Assembly (NCBI RefSeq): GCF_900167465.1
Contig: NZ_FUWR01000018.1
Location: 1 to 60,589 of the forward strand
Length of the DNA stretch: 60,589 nt
Source of the DNA: Trichlorobacter thiogenes
Lineage (GTDB): Bacteria; Desulfobacterota; Desulfuromonadia; Geobacterales; Pseudopelobacteraceae
Reading direction: 5' to 3'
Part shown: one piece after another, positions 52,386 to 60,348 of the stretch
Numbering within the stretch: the first letter of the stretch is position 1
Layout of the letters: the number at the start of each line of letters is the position of its first letter
Position numbers and translations under genes: made by a program
The notes under the pieces: generated by a model
The model's database searches: none
What the model was told of the DNA's origin: nothing
The model's input: only the letters and a program-made list of their open reading frames with translations

Positions 52386-53176
52386 ATCACAGAATAACTG
52401 ACCGGCACACCATCTGGCGTGCCGAACCGCTCATAATAAATTGCTGCCATTTCATGCAGCACCCTGCGCCACCCCAGTCCACCGCCGGATAGCGGGCGTG
52501 AGGTCCCTGCCCCTATCCGCTTGATTGCCTGCAACAGATGCGGCACATCCGGATACCAGACCTGCTCCAGTTCAGACCAGACCGTTACATCCCTGAATCC
52601 CGTCAGTTCAAGTGCCTGCTGCACCTGATCACTACTATAAAAACGATGGGTGCCGTTGTTTTGTTCAGTCCTCTCCCGCCCGGTATTCAGCAAGGCCTGC
52701 TGCCACGACTCCCGCAACTCATAGAGTGTACCTTCACCAAATAGACTGAACACAAATCGTCCCTCTGGCTTAAGCACCCGCCTGGCCTCTCCAAAACAGC
52801 ACTGCAGGGTATCAAGCCACTGAAAGGTGGAACTGGAAAGTACCATCTGAAAACTGCTGTCAGCAAAGGGAAGCTGTTCCGCATCGCCCTGAATCAACCG
52901 GGCCTTCCCCCCGAGACGGACAGCTGCCTGCTGCAGCATGTTGGGAGCCAGGTCAAGACCGGTCAGAACAGCATCAGGAAAACAGTGCCCCAGCAACTCT
53001 AACAAACGTCCGGTACCGCAACCAACATCCAGGACGGCTGCATTGGGGGCAAACGGATACTGACCAATCTGCTGCATCAGCTGTTGCAGCACCCGCTGCT
53101 GAACCGGGGTATGCTGATCATACGCTTCAGCTCCTTTATGAAAAGAGCTCTGCACCCGCTGTCGATCAATGCCTGT
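52364..53176 (-). CDS. bioC: Malonyl-ACP O-methyltransferase
   Basis: The ATG at 53176 (GGGAGC site) gives 270 residues beginning MTGIDRQRVQSSFHKGAEAYDQHTPVQQRV, the usual BioC N-terminus. The SAM-binding motif is AVLDVGCGTGRLLELL, with FADSSFQMVLSSSTFQWLD after it. It methylates malonyl-ACP so that the fatty acid machinery can build the pimeloyl chain of biotin. It overlaps the bioH end by 11 bp. Confidence 0.92.
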   Translation of the reverse strand, partial: TGIDRQRVQSSFHKGAEAYDQHTPVQQRVLQQLMQQIGQYPFAPNAAVLDVGCGTGRLLELLGHCFPDAVLTGLDLAPNMLQQAAVRLGGKARLIQGDAEQLPFADSSFQMVLSSSTFQWLDTLQCCFGEARRVLKPEGRFVFSLFGEGTLYELRESWQQALLNTGRERTEQNNGTHRFYSSDQVQQALELTGFRDVTVWSELEQVWYPDVPHLLQAIKRIGAGTSRPLSGGGLGWRRVLHEMAAIYYERFGTPDGVPVSYSVIYAAGRR

Positions 53177-53978
53177 CATGCAGCGCTCCCACAAATTTCA
53201 GCAGATCATGGTTAAACTGCCGGGCACGGCTCAGAAACGGTGCATGCCCGCAACCGGCATAGAGCATGCGCTGGCTGTTCCGGATCGCCTGTGCCAACCA
53301 GGCAGATGCCTCAGGCAGGCAAACCCGGTCCTGATCGCCATGTAGCAACAGGGTGGGACAAGCAATCTGCAGGGCCTCCTCCATCAGCTCTTCCTCCATC
53401 AACGCCTCAAGCCCTGCAAGGGCAGCAGCAGGCTGAGGTAGAACAACCTGTCCCAACTGCTCTGCGACCTGTTGCGCAACAACAGGGTCATCAAGTTCAT
53501 GTTCAACAAACAGGTTGCGATGAAAACCTTCCAGGGCCCGCTCAAGACTGCGACGCACCTTCAGGCGCATCCCTTCAGCCTCTTTCGGGGGCAACCCATA
53601 GGGAAAGTGGGGGGCTGCTGAAAAGCGTGGCGTTGCACCAACCAGCACCAACCCAACCAGACGCTCGTGCAGTCGAGGCCAGGCCTTGAGCAGGGCCTGC
53701 GCCCCCAGGGACCAGCCAACCGCAACCAGATTCTGAAGATCAAGTTGCTCAACAACCCTGACAACATCATCAGCATAGCCGCCAAAGCCTGTTTCTCCTG
53801 CATCTGGCAGCCCTGATTGACCATGCCCCCGCAGATCCAGCGTAATAATGCGATACTGTTCTGCCAAGAGATCCCGCTGCAGCCCCCAGATGGCTGATGA
53901 CATGCACCAGCCATGCACAAACAGGATCGGTTGTCCCGCACCACACTCTTCATACCAGATCGGCCCTGTAAACGGCAT
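53166..53978 (-). CDS. bioH: Pimeloyl-ACP methyl ester esterase (BioH-like)
   Basis: The ATG at 53978 shares one base with the bioF stop (TGATG), so the two are coupled; 270 residues. Alpha/beta-hydrolase features: oxyanion region LFVHGWCMSSAIW, nucleophile VAVGWSLGAQ (Ser), LLLHGDQDRVCLP and AGCGHAPFLSR (His). It removes the methyl group when the pimeloyl chain is complete. The gene lies between bioF and bioC, which supports BioH over a general esterase. Confidence 0.88.
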   Translation of the reverse strand: MPFTGPIWYEECGAGQPILFVHGWCMSSAIWGLQRDLLAEQYRIITLDLRGHGQSGLPDAGETGFGGYADDVVRVVEQLDLQNLVAVGWSLGAQALLKAWPRLHERLVGLVLVGATPRFSAAPHFPYGLPPKEAEGMRLKVRRSLERALEGFHRNLFVEHELDDPVVAQQVAEQLGQVVLPQPAAALAGLEALMEEELMEEALQIACPTLLLHGDQDRVCLPEASAWLAQAIRNSQRMLYAGCGHAPFLSRARQFNHDLLKFVGALHDRH

Positions 53979-55153
53979 CAGAGTACCCCCAATTCCCGGC
54001 CAACCCGGACAATGGCGGCAGCAGCCTGTTGGATCTGGTCCGGGCTGTGGCTGGCCATAACCGTACAACGCAGGCGACTGGTCCCTTTGGGTACCGTGGG
54101 GGGACGGATTCCCTGCACGAAGAGCCCTTCCTCCAGCAACCTGGCTGAAAAGCGTGTGGTGGTTTCAGCATCACCAACCAGAATCGGAATAATCGGTGTG
54201 GATCCGTCAGGCACCTTACAGCCTGCCTGCTGCAGGAGAGAACGCAGCAGCATACTGTTATCCGTAAGTTGCTGCCGTAATTGCTGCCCTTCTTCTGTCT
54301 GTACCAGATCAACTGCTGCTGCTGAGGCTGCCAACACTGCCGGTGGCAGGGAAGTCGAAAAGATCAATGAACGGGAACGGTTGATCAGATACTCCCGCAC
54401 CAGCCTGGAGCAGGCAGCATAGGCGCCAAAGCTGCCCAGGGCCTTACCAAAGGTTCCCATCTGAATAGCCACCCGCCCTGCAATACCGCAGAAATCAACG
54501 CTGCCCCTGCCCTGTTGCCCCAGCACGCCCCCGGCATGGGCATCATCCACCATCAGCAGGGCCTGATGCTGCTCTGCCAGATCAGCAATCCCCTGTAATG
54601 GGGCGATATCGCCATCCATACTGAAGACTCCGTCAGTCACAATCAGCCTGAGACCGTCTCCCTGATGCTGTTCCAGCAGACGTGCCAGTGCCAGGGTGTC
54701 ATTATGGGGGTAGCGGACCAGCCTGGCGCCAGAGAGCAGGGCACCATCAATAATGCTGGCGTGATTGAGCCGGTCCGAAAATATGATATCTCCCCGTCCT
54801 GCCAGGGCAGCAATGATGCCGGTGTTGGCAGCATAACCGCTGTTAAACAGCAGGGCTGTTTCCGCTCCTTTCCAGGCGGCCAGCTTTGCTTCGAGCATAT
54901 CATGCAGTGGCTGGTTCCCCGACACCAGCCGCGAGGCAGCGCTGGAGGTGCCATACTGCAAGGCCGCATCAGCTGCGGCCTGCGCCAAGGCAGGATGTTC
55001 AGCCAAACCCAGGTAGTTATTGGAACAGAGCAACAGCGCCTGTTGACCTTCAACAGAGACCAGCGGTGTTGTCCGTTCAACCGACCGCAGGCTGCGGTAG
55101 AGACCGTCATGGTGAATTTTCTCAAGCCTTTGGGATAGAAGCTGCAACGGCAT
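53978..55153 (-). CDS. bioF: 8-Amino-7-oxononanoate synthase
   Basis: The ATG at 55153 after TTGGAAGG gives 391 residues; the ATG at 55171 has no site. The alpha-oxoamine synthase family features are NNYLGLAEHPAL, SNRLxxG-type (SRLVSGNQPLHD), VDDAHAGGVLG, and the PLP lysine in MGTFGKALGSFGAY. It condenses pimeloyl-ACP/CoA with alanine in biotin synthesis. It leads the bioF-bioH-bioC set. Confidence 0.95.
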   Translation of the reverse strand: MPLQLLSQRLEKIHHDGLYRSLRSVERTTPLVSVEGQQALLLCSNNYLGLAEHPALAQAAADAALQYGTSSAASRLVSGNQPLHDMLEAKLAAWKGAETALLFNSGYAANTGIIAALAGRGDIIFSDRLNHASIIDGALLSGARLVRYPHNDTLALARLLEQHQGDGLRLIVTDGVFSMDGDIAPLQGIADLAEQHQALLMVDDAHAGGVLGQQGRGSVDFCGIAGRVAIQMGTFGKALGSFGAYAACSRLVREYLINRSRSLIFSTSLPPAVLAASAAAVDLVQTEEGQQLRQQLTDNSMLLRSLLQQAGCKVPDGSTPIIPILVGDAETTTRFSARLLEEGLFVQGIRPPTVPKGTSRLRCTVMASHSPDQIQQAAAAIVRVGRELGVL

Positions 55154-55192
55154 TGTTAACCTTCCAAACAAATCAAAGTTGACAAGCAGATC

Positions 55193-55225
55193 AAAAAAAA
55201 GGGGGGAGAAGACTATCCTCCCCCC
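55193..55225 (-). terminator. Terminator after manC
   Basis: On the minus strand GGGGGGAG / CTCCCCCC forms an 8-bp GC stem followed by TTTTTTTTGATC, 10 bp after the manC stop and before bioF. Confidence 0.9.
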
Positions 55226-55234
55226 TCTCCATTC

Positions 55235-56311
55235 CTATAAATAGTTCTCCAGCCCTTGAGCAGCCAGCTGTTCAACTACTTTCTTCACATCCTGGGCACG
55301 ATCCTTGGGGCAGACCAGCACCGCATCGCCAGTGGCAACCACGATCAGATCACGTACCCCCACCGTAGCGACAACGTTACCATTGCCGGATACAATACAA
55401 CCGCTGCTATCAATATTCACGTAGCTGCTGCAGTTGGCAACCACCGTACCCTGTGCGTCAAGCTCCGTGACCTCCGGCAAGGCTGACCAGCTGCCAACAT
55501 CGCTCCAGCCAATATCTGCAGGGACCATCTGGACCCGTTCAGACTGCTCCATGACACCGTAATCAATGGATTGGCCGCCAATGGCAGCATAGATATCTGC
55601 TATCTGGCCTGACAGATCAGCCAGATCCCAGACATCACCAAAGGTCATCCGTTCCAGCTGGGCAGCAAGCTCCGGCATGTAGCACCCAATTTCAGCCAGG
55701 ATCGTATCTGCCCGCCAGACAAACATGCCACTGTTCCAGAAATAGGTGCCCGCCTCCAGATAGGCAAGGGCCGTGGCGCGATCAGGTTTTTCCACAAAGC
55801 GGGTCACCGGGAAGGGACCAAGCCCACGCAGACTCATATCTGCCTCAAGATAGCCATAACCGGTCTCAGGGCTGGTGGGTACAATCCCCAGGGTCATCAG
55901 CCAACCATTACGGGCAGAGTTGGCCGCCAGTTGCAGACTCTGGCGCAGCCCCTGATCATCCCGGATATAATGGTCAGCAGGCAGCACTGCCATCACCCCT
56001 TCCAGATCATGGGCAGCAATGATGGTGGCAGCCAGTCCCACTGCCGGGGCAGTATTGCGCCCCACTGGCTCAGCAATCACATCTACCGGAACCGATGCAC
56101 GATACCCTGCCAGCTGACGTTCTGTTTCCGCAGCCTGCAGCCGGTTGGTTATGACCAGAACCCGCTTGGGCTTCAACGGCAGGATACGTTCAACGGTCCG
56201 TTGCAGCATGGTGGGACCATCGGTCACACTGATCAGCTGCTTGGGACGAGCCGTACGGGAAACCGGCCAGAAACGGGTGCCTGAGCCTCCTGCCAGGATC
56301 ACAACATACAT
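55235..56311 (-). CDS. manC: Mannose-1-phosphate guanylyltransferase
   Basis: The 358-residue protein has the nucleotidyltransferase motif LAGGSGTRFWPVSRTARPKQL and LPADHYI, then FVEKPDRATA and WNSGMFVWRAD. It makes GDP-mannose. It is the shorter type, without the C-terminal phosphomannose isomerase domain; a separate cupin gene just upstream encodes a protein like that domain. This indicates a split of the bifunctional enzyme. Confidence 0.92.
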   Translation of the reverse strand: MYVVILAGGSGTRFWPVSRTARPKQLISVTDGPTMLQRTVERILPLKPKRVLVITNRLQAAETERQLAGYRASVPVDVIAEPVGRNTAPAVGLAATIIAAHDLEGVMAVLPADHYIRDDQGLRQSLQLAANSARNGWLMTLGIVPTSPETGYGYLEADMSLRGLGPFPVTRFVEKPDRATALAYLEAGTYFWNSGMFVWRADTILAEIGCYMPELAAQLERMTFGDVWDLADLSGQIADIYAAIGGQSIDYGVMEQSERVQMVPADIGWSDVGSWSALPEVTELDAQGTVVANCSSYVNIDSSGCIVSGNGNVVATVGVRDLIVVATGDAVLVCPKDRAQDVKKVVEQLAAQGLENYL

Positions 56312-56320
56312 AGCGCCTCC

Positions 56321-56674
56321 CTACTCCTCAGCCCGTTGGTAGTCATCCTGAAAACGGACAATGTCATCCTCACCCAGGTATTCACCACTCTGTACCTCAA
56401 TGATCACCAGCGGTATCTTGCCGGGGTTCTGCAGGCGGTGCTGCTCACCGATCGGGATAAAGGTGGACTCGTTGACATTCACCATAAATTCACGTTCACC
56501 ACAGGTCACCAGAGCGGTTCCCGAGACAACAATCCAGTGTTCACTGCGATGGTGGTGCTTCTGCAGAGACAGCCGTTGCCCCGGCAACACCTCGATCCGC
56601 TTGATCTTGTAGTGACTGTTCTCCTCAAGCACCGTATAGGTGCCCCAGGGCCGCTCTCCACGTTCCAGTGTCAT
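56321..56674 (-). CDS. Cupin protein, phosphomannose isomerase type II-like
   Basis: The 117-residue protein begins MTLERGERPWGTYTVLEENSHYKIKRIEVLPGQ, with the cupin motif LQKHHHRSEHWIVVSGTALV and FIPIGEQHRLQNPG. It aligns with the C-terminal isomerase domain of the bifunctional ManC family. It converts fructose-6-phosphate to mannose-6-phosphate or serves as a partner of ManC, whose gene begins 9 bp downstream. The gene starts 2 bp after rfbD. Confidence 0.85.
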   Translation of the reverse strand: MTLERGERPWGTYTVLEENSHYKIKRIEVLPGQRLSLQKHHHRSEHWIVVSGTALVTCGEREFMVNVNESTFIPIGEQHRLQNPGKIPLVIIEVQSGEYLGEDDIVRFQDDYQRAEE

Positions 56675-56676
56675 GG

Positions 56677-57510
56677 TCAGGATTCCTTCCGCAGGGTTAG
56701 ATACTGTTTAAGTGCTTCGTGCCATGATTGCGGCTCAAAGCCGGTATCGGCAACCAGCTTGCTGCAATCAAGGGTTGAGTAGAGCGGACGCCGGGCCGGG
56801 CGGTTCAACTGCTCGGTGGTCATCGGCAGCACCTGTACAGGTAAACCAGCCTCGTCAAAGATAGCTTTGGCAAAACCGTTCCAGGAGGTATGGCCGCTGT
56901 TGGCGCAGTGGTAGGTACCACAACAGTCCTTATTAATCAGGGCCAAGATCCCCCTGGCCAGATCCATGGTCCAGGTGGGGGAGCCGATCTGGTCATCCAC
57001 CACAGTCAATTCCGTCTTTTCCTGTCCCAGTTTCAGCATGGTCTCCACAAAATTTTTGCCGTGCAGGCCATAGAGCCACTGGGTCCGCACCAGCAGGTTG
57101 TCAGGGTTGATATCCACATTCAGCTCACCGGCCAATTTGGATTCGCCATAGATGTTCAGCGGTTGCTGCAGGTCATCCTCACGATAGGGGCTGCCCTTGC
57201 TGCCATCAAAGACATAGTCGGTGCTGACCTGCACCAGCTTGGCCCCGATTGCGCGGGTCACCAACCCCAGAAAGGCCACCCCTTCACCATTGACCTGCAT
57301 GGCAGTCTCCGTGTTGGTTTCACAGCCATCCACATCGGTATAGGCAGCGCAGTTGATCACCACCTTTGGTTTCAGGGCGGTCAGTACCTGTTGCACTGAC
57401 ACCATATCAGTAATATCAATATCCGGCAGGTCCACTCCCCTGCCCCGTTCACCCAGCAGGCTCATCAGATCCTGCCCCAACATCCCGTTTGCTCCCACCA
57501 CCAGGATCAT
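56677..57510 (-). CDS. rfbD: dTDP-4-dehydrorhamnose reductase
   Basis: The 277-residue protein has the Rossmann motif LVVGANGMLGQDLMSLL, VINCAAYTDVDGCE, VQVSTDYVFDGSKGSPYREDD and WLYGLHGKNFVETML. It performs the last step of dTDP-L-rhamnose synthesis. It overlaps rfbB by 4 bp. The genes for RmlA and RmlC are not in this window. Confidence 0.94.
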   Translation of the reverse strand: MILVVGANGMLGQDLMSLLGERGRGVDLPDIDITDMVSVQQVLTALKPKVVINCAAYTDVDGCETNTETAMQVNGEGVAFLGLVTRAIGAKLVQVSTDYVFDGSKGSPYREDDLQQPLNIYGESKLAGELNVDINPDNLLVRTQWLYGLHGKNFVETMLKLGQEKTELTVVDDQIGSPTWTMDLARGILALINKDCCGTYHCANSGHTSWNGFAKAIFDEAGLPVQVLPMTTEQLNRPARRPLYSTLDCSKLVADTGFEPQSWHEALKQYLTLRKES

Positions 57511-58586
57511 GCTGCACCTCCATACTGCTGCTGGTAGTAGTCACGATAGCTGCCACTGGTAACTTCAGTTACCCATTGTTGATTGGCCAGATACCAGTCA
57601 ATGGTCTCAGCTATACCGGTTTCAAAGGTATAGGATGGAGACCAGCCCAGATCTTTTTTGAGTTTTGAGGCATCAATGGCATAGCGCCGGTCATGGCCGG
57701 GACGGTCTTTGACAAAGGTGATCAAGCCCCTGTTCTCGCCCGATTGCCGGCCCAACTTGCTGTCCAACAGGTCACAGACCAGGTTAACAATAGCGATATT
57801 CTGCCATTCGTTATTACCGCCAATGTTGTAGACCGAGCCAGGCTTGGCCCCCTTCAGGATACACTCGATGGCAGCGCCATGGTCCGCCACATGCAGCCAG
57901 TCCCGCACATTGCTACCGTCGCCATAGACCGGCAGCGGCTTTCTGGCAATAATATTGGCGATCAAAAGCGGAATCAGTTTTTCCGGAAAGTGATAGGGAC
58001 CGTAGTTATTGGAGCAGCGGGAGATAAGCGTCGGCATGCCAAAGGTCTCATAATAAGCCCGCACCAGCAGATCTGCACCGGCCTTGGAGGCAGAATAGGG
58101 AGAGTTGGCAGCCAGAGGCGTCTCTTCGGTAAAAAAGCCGGTTTCACCCAGTGAGCCGTAGACCTCATCAGTGGAGATCTGATAGTAGCGGAACCCTGGC
58201 ACAACACCTGATTGCCAGTGTTTGCGGCTTTCTTCCAACAGCACCTGAGTACCCAGTACATTGGTACGGACAAAGATCTCCGGCCCGGTTATGGAGCGAT
58301 CCACATGGGACTCAGCTGCAAAATGTACCACCGCATCAATCTTCTCTTCCGCCAGGATGGACGCCACCAGTGCGGCATCAGCGATATCGCCCTTAACAAA
58401 ACGATAGTTGGGGTTCTGCTCGACGCCAGTCAGATTTTTCAGATTCCCGGCATAGGTCAGGGCATCAAGGTTAATAACACGGCAACCGGGGTTTAACGAC
58501 ATGAAGCGGTTAATAAAATTGGAACCTATAAAACCGGCGCCACCGGTTACCAGCAGGGCGGTGGGTTGAAACAGTTTCTCAGGCAT
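57507..58586 (-). CDS. rfbB: dTDP-glucose 4,6-dehydratase
   Basis: The ATG at 58586 (AAGGA upstream) gives 359 residues beginning MPEKLFQPTALLVTGGAGFIGSNFI; the frame open to 58637 lacks a binding site. Motifs: HFAAESHVDRSI, ISTDEVYGSLG, PYSASKAGADLLVRAYYET (catalytic YxxxK) and NNYGPYHFPEKLIP. It makes dTDP-4-keto-6-deoxyglucose, an intermediate for rhamnose in surface polysaccharide. It leads the four-gene sugar-nucleotide operon. Confidence 0.96.
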   Translation of the reverse strand: MPEKLFQPTALLVTGGAGFIGSNFINRFMSLNPGCRVINLDALTYAGNLKNLTGVEQNPNYRFVKGDIADAALVASILAEEKIDAVVHFAAESHVDRSITGPEIFVRTNVLGTQVLLEESRKHWQSGVVPGFRYYQISTDEVYGSLGETGFFTEETPLAANSPYSASKAGADLLVRAYYETFGMPTLISRCSNNYGPYHFPEKLIPLLIANIIARKPLPVYGDGSNVRDWLHVADHGAAIECILKGAKPGSVYNIGGNNEWQNIAIVNLVCDLLDSKLGRQSGENRGLITFVKDRPGHDRRYAIDASKLKKDLGWSPSYTFETGIAETIDWYLANQQWVTEVTSGSYRDYYQQQYGGAA

Positions 58587-58654
58587 GGACAATTCCTTAA
58601 GTGGAGTAAACGGCTCTATACCATAAAGAGGGTACAAGGGGAAGTCTACGATGT

Positions 58655-60025
58655 TTAATCCCCATCAGAAGCAAGCCCTAGTTTGGAAAGTTTGTAGCGA
58701 TAGGAGCGGAATGTCATCCCCAGCAGTTCGGCAGCCTTGGTCTTGCTGCCACCAGACTTATCCAGGGCCTTAAGCAGATACTGTTTTTCAAGATTCTCAA
58801 GGGCCGGTTCCAGATCAATCCCTTCATCGGGTATATCAACCGCAGCATGCAGGTCAAAGCGTTTGATCGCCCCCCTGACCTGGTGGGGGAGACTATCAAG
58901 GGTAATCCGTTCACGATCCAGCACCAGGCTGCGCTCAATGACATTCTCCAGCTCCCGTACATTGCCGGGGAAGGGGTAGGCCATCAGGCATTTAAGTGCT
59001 TCCGAAGTGACAATTCCGCCGTTGCCACAATGTTTTCTGACCAGATGTTCAACCAGTAAAGGAATATCCTCAACCCGCTCCCGCAGGGGAGGCATAACCA
59101 CCTGGACCACATTGATCCGATAGTAGAGATCCTCACGAAAGGTTCCTTCCTTTATCTGCAGTGCCAGATCACGGTTTGAGGCAGCCACCAGACGCACATC
59201 CACCTTCTTGGTGGTTGATCCGCCGACCCGACGCACCTCCCGTTCCTGAATCACCCGCAGCAAACGGGTCTGCATTGCCAACGGCAATTCACCTATCTCA
59301 TCCAGAAAAACCGTTCCGCCATTTGCCTGTTCAAACAGCCCGGCCCGTTCGCCCACAGCACCGGTAAAGGCGCCCTTTACATGGCCAAACAGTTCGCTTT
59401 CAATCAGGTTTTCAGGAATGGCACCACAGTTGATCGCCACAAACGGCTTGCATTTCCTGGCACTCGCTTCATGGATCGCCCTGGCTGCCAATTCTTTACC
59501 AGTACCACTTTCTCCAGACACGAGCACCGTGGTTTGGGATTCAGCAACCTTGCGCAGCAAATTAAAGACCTCTTTCATCCGCTGTGATGTACCAACAATT
59601 CCGCCGTACCCCTCGCACACGCCGGCCTTTTCCCTCAGTTGCCGGTTTTCTCGCTTCAGGTCGCGCTTTTCCAGAGCGTTCTTGACCAGTATCTTAATCT
59701 CATCCACCTTAAACGGCTTAGCCAGATAATCATAGGCACCCAGCTTCATTGCTTCAACCGCCTGTTCAGCTGTTGAAAAGGCAGTCACCAGCAACACTGC
59801 AGTATCCGGTTTATCTTCCTTAATCCGTGCCAGCAGCTCCAAGCCGCTTAAGCCCGGCATCTGTACGTCTGAAATAACCAGATCAATATCCGAAGCAGCC
59901 AGTCGGGTAAGCGCGGTGGTTGCGTCAGCTGCCGTCAGCACCTCGTACCCTTCACGCTCCAGCAGGATCGAGATAAACTCCCGCATACTCAATTCATCAT
60001 CAACAACCAGAATTCTGGTTCTCAC
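58655..60025 (-). CDS. pilR: NtrC-type response regulator, PilR-like
   Basis: The GTG at 60025 (GGAGGAGG site; a TTG lies one codon before) gives 456 residues: receiver domain (ILVVDDELSMREFISILL, phosphoacceptor in LVISDVQMP, LAKPF), AAA+ domain (GESGTGKELAARAI, GAFTGA, GGTVFLDEIGELP) and a Fis-type helix-turn-helix (KTKAAELLGMTFRSYRYKLSKLGL), whose ending is typical of PilR. PilR activates pilin transcription with sigma-54. Its kinase gene overlaps its start but is truncated. No pilA gene is visible here. Confidence 0.85.
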   Translation of the reverse strand: MRTRILVVDDELSMREFISILLEREGYEVLTAADATTALTRLAASDIDLVISDVQMPGLSGLELLARIKEDKPDTAVLLVTAFSTAEQAVEAMKLGAYDYLAKPFKVDEIKILVKNALEKRDLKRENRQLREKAGVCEGYGGIVGTSQRMKEVFNLLRKVAESQTTVLVSGESGTGKELAARAIHEASARKCKPFVAINCGAIPENLIESELFGHVKGAFTGAVGERAGLFEQANGGTVFLDEIGELPLAMQTRLLRVIQEREVRRVGGSTTKKVDVRLVAASNRDLALQIKEGTFREDLYYRINVVQVVMPPLRERVEDIPLLVEHLVRKHCGNGGIVTSEALKCLMAYPFPGNVRELENVIERSLVLDRERITLDSLPHQVRGAIKRFDLHAAVDIPDEGIDLEPALENLEKQYLLKALDKSGGSKTKAAELLGMTFRSYRYKLSKLGLASDGD

Positions 60026-60236
60026 CAAGCCCCTCCTCCATCATCGGCAACAAAAGCGTCATCACAGTCCCCCCCCCTTCACGGGGGTCAGCCTGTACCA
60101 TACCACCATGCCCTTCAACAATCCGGTAGACTGTTGCCAACCCCAGCCCAGTCCCCGCTGGTTTTGTCGTCCAGAACGGCTCAAACAGATGCCGACAGGT
60201 AGCCTCACTCATGCCACAGCCCTGATCCATAATTGA
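60000..60236 (-). pseudogene. Sensor histidine kinase, C-terminal fragment (PilS-like)
   Basis: About 76 residues of an ATPase domain remain: MDQGCGMSEATCRHLFEPFWTTKPAGTGLGLATVYRIVEGHGG, with the G1 and G2 boxes, then EGGGTVMTLLLP and a short tail overlapping the pilR start. The N-terminal sensor, HisKA and N-box parts are missing because the frame enters an IS200/IS605-like element at about 60231-60240. The remainder of the gene may lie on the other side of the element, outside the window. It would be the partner of the PilR-like regulator. Confidence 0.75.
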
Positions 60237-60251
60237 AGGTTTTCAGTAAAC

Positions 60252-60268
60252 CACCGGCTCTGCCGGTG
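60252..60268 (+). other. Left-end hairpin recognised by TnpA
   Basis: A perfect 6-bp stem CACCGG-CTCTG-CCGGTG near the element's left end, as expected for the subterminal imperfect palindromes bound as single-stranded DNA by Y1 transposases. Confidence 0.6.
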
Positions 60269-60299
60269 AGACTTGAAAAGGCTCTGCCGTTCCAGCGAT

Positions 60300-60345
60300 A
60301 GTTCCTCCTGAGGAAAGCCCCTAAAGGCAATCAACAGGAGGAACT
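60300..60345 (+). promoter_or_regulatory. Hairpin that hides the tnpA ribosome binding site
   Basis: AGTTCCTCCTG (60300-60310) pairs perfectly with CAGGAGGAACT (60335-60345), which contains the tnpA Shine-Dalgarno sequence; the ATG is at 60349. The same type of RNA hairpin limits transposase synthesis in IS200. Confidence 0.7.
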
Positions 60346-60348
60346 GCC

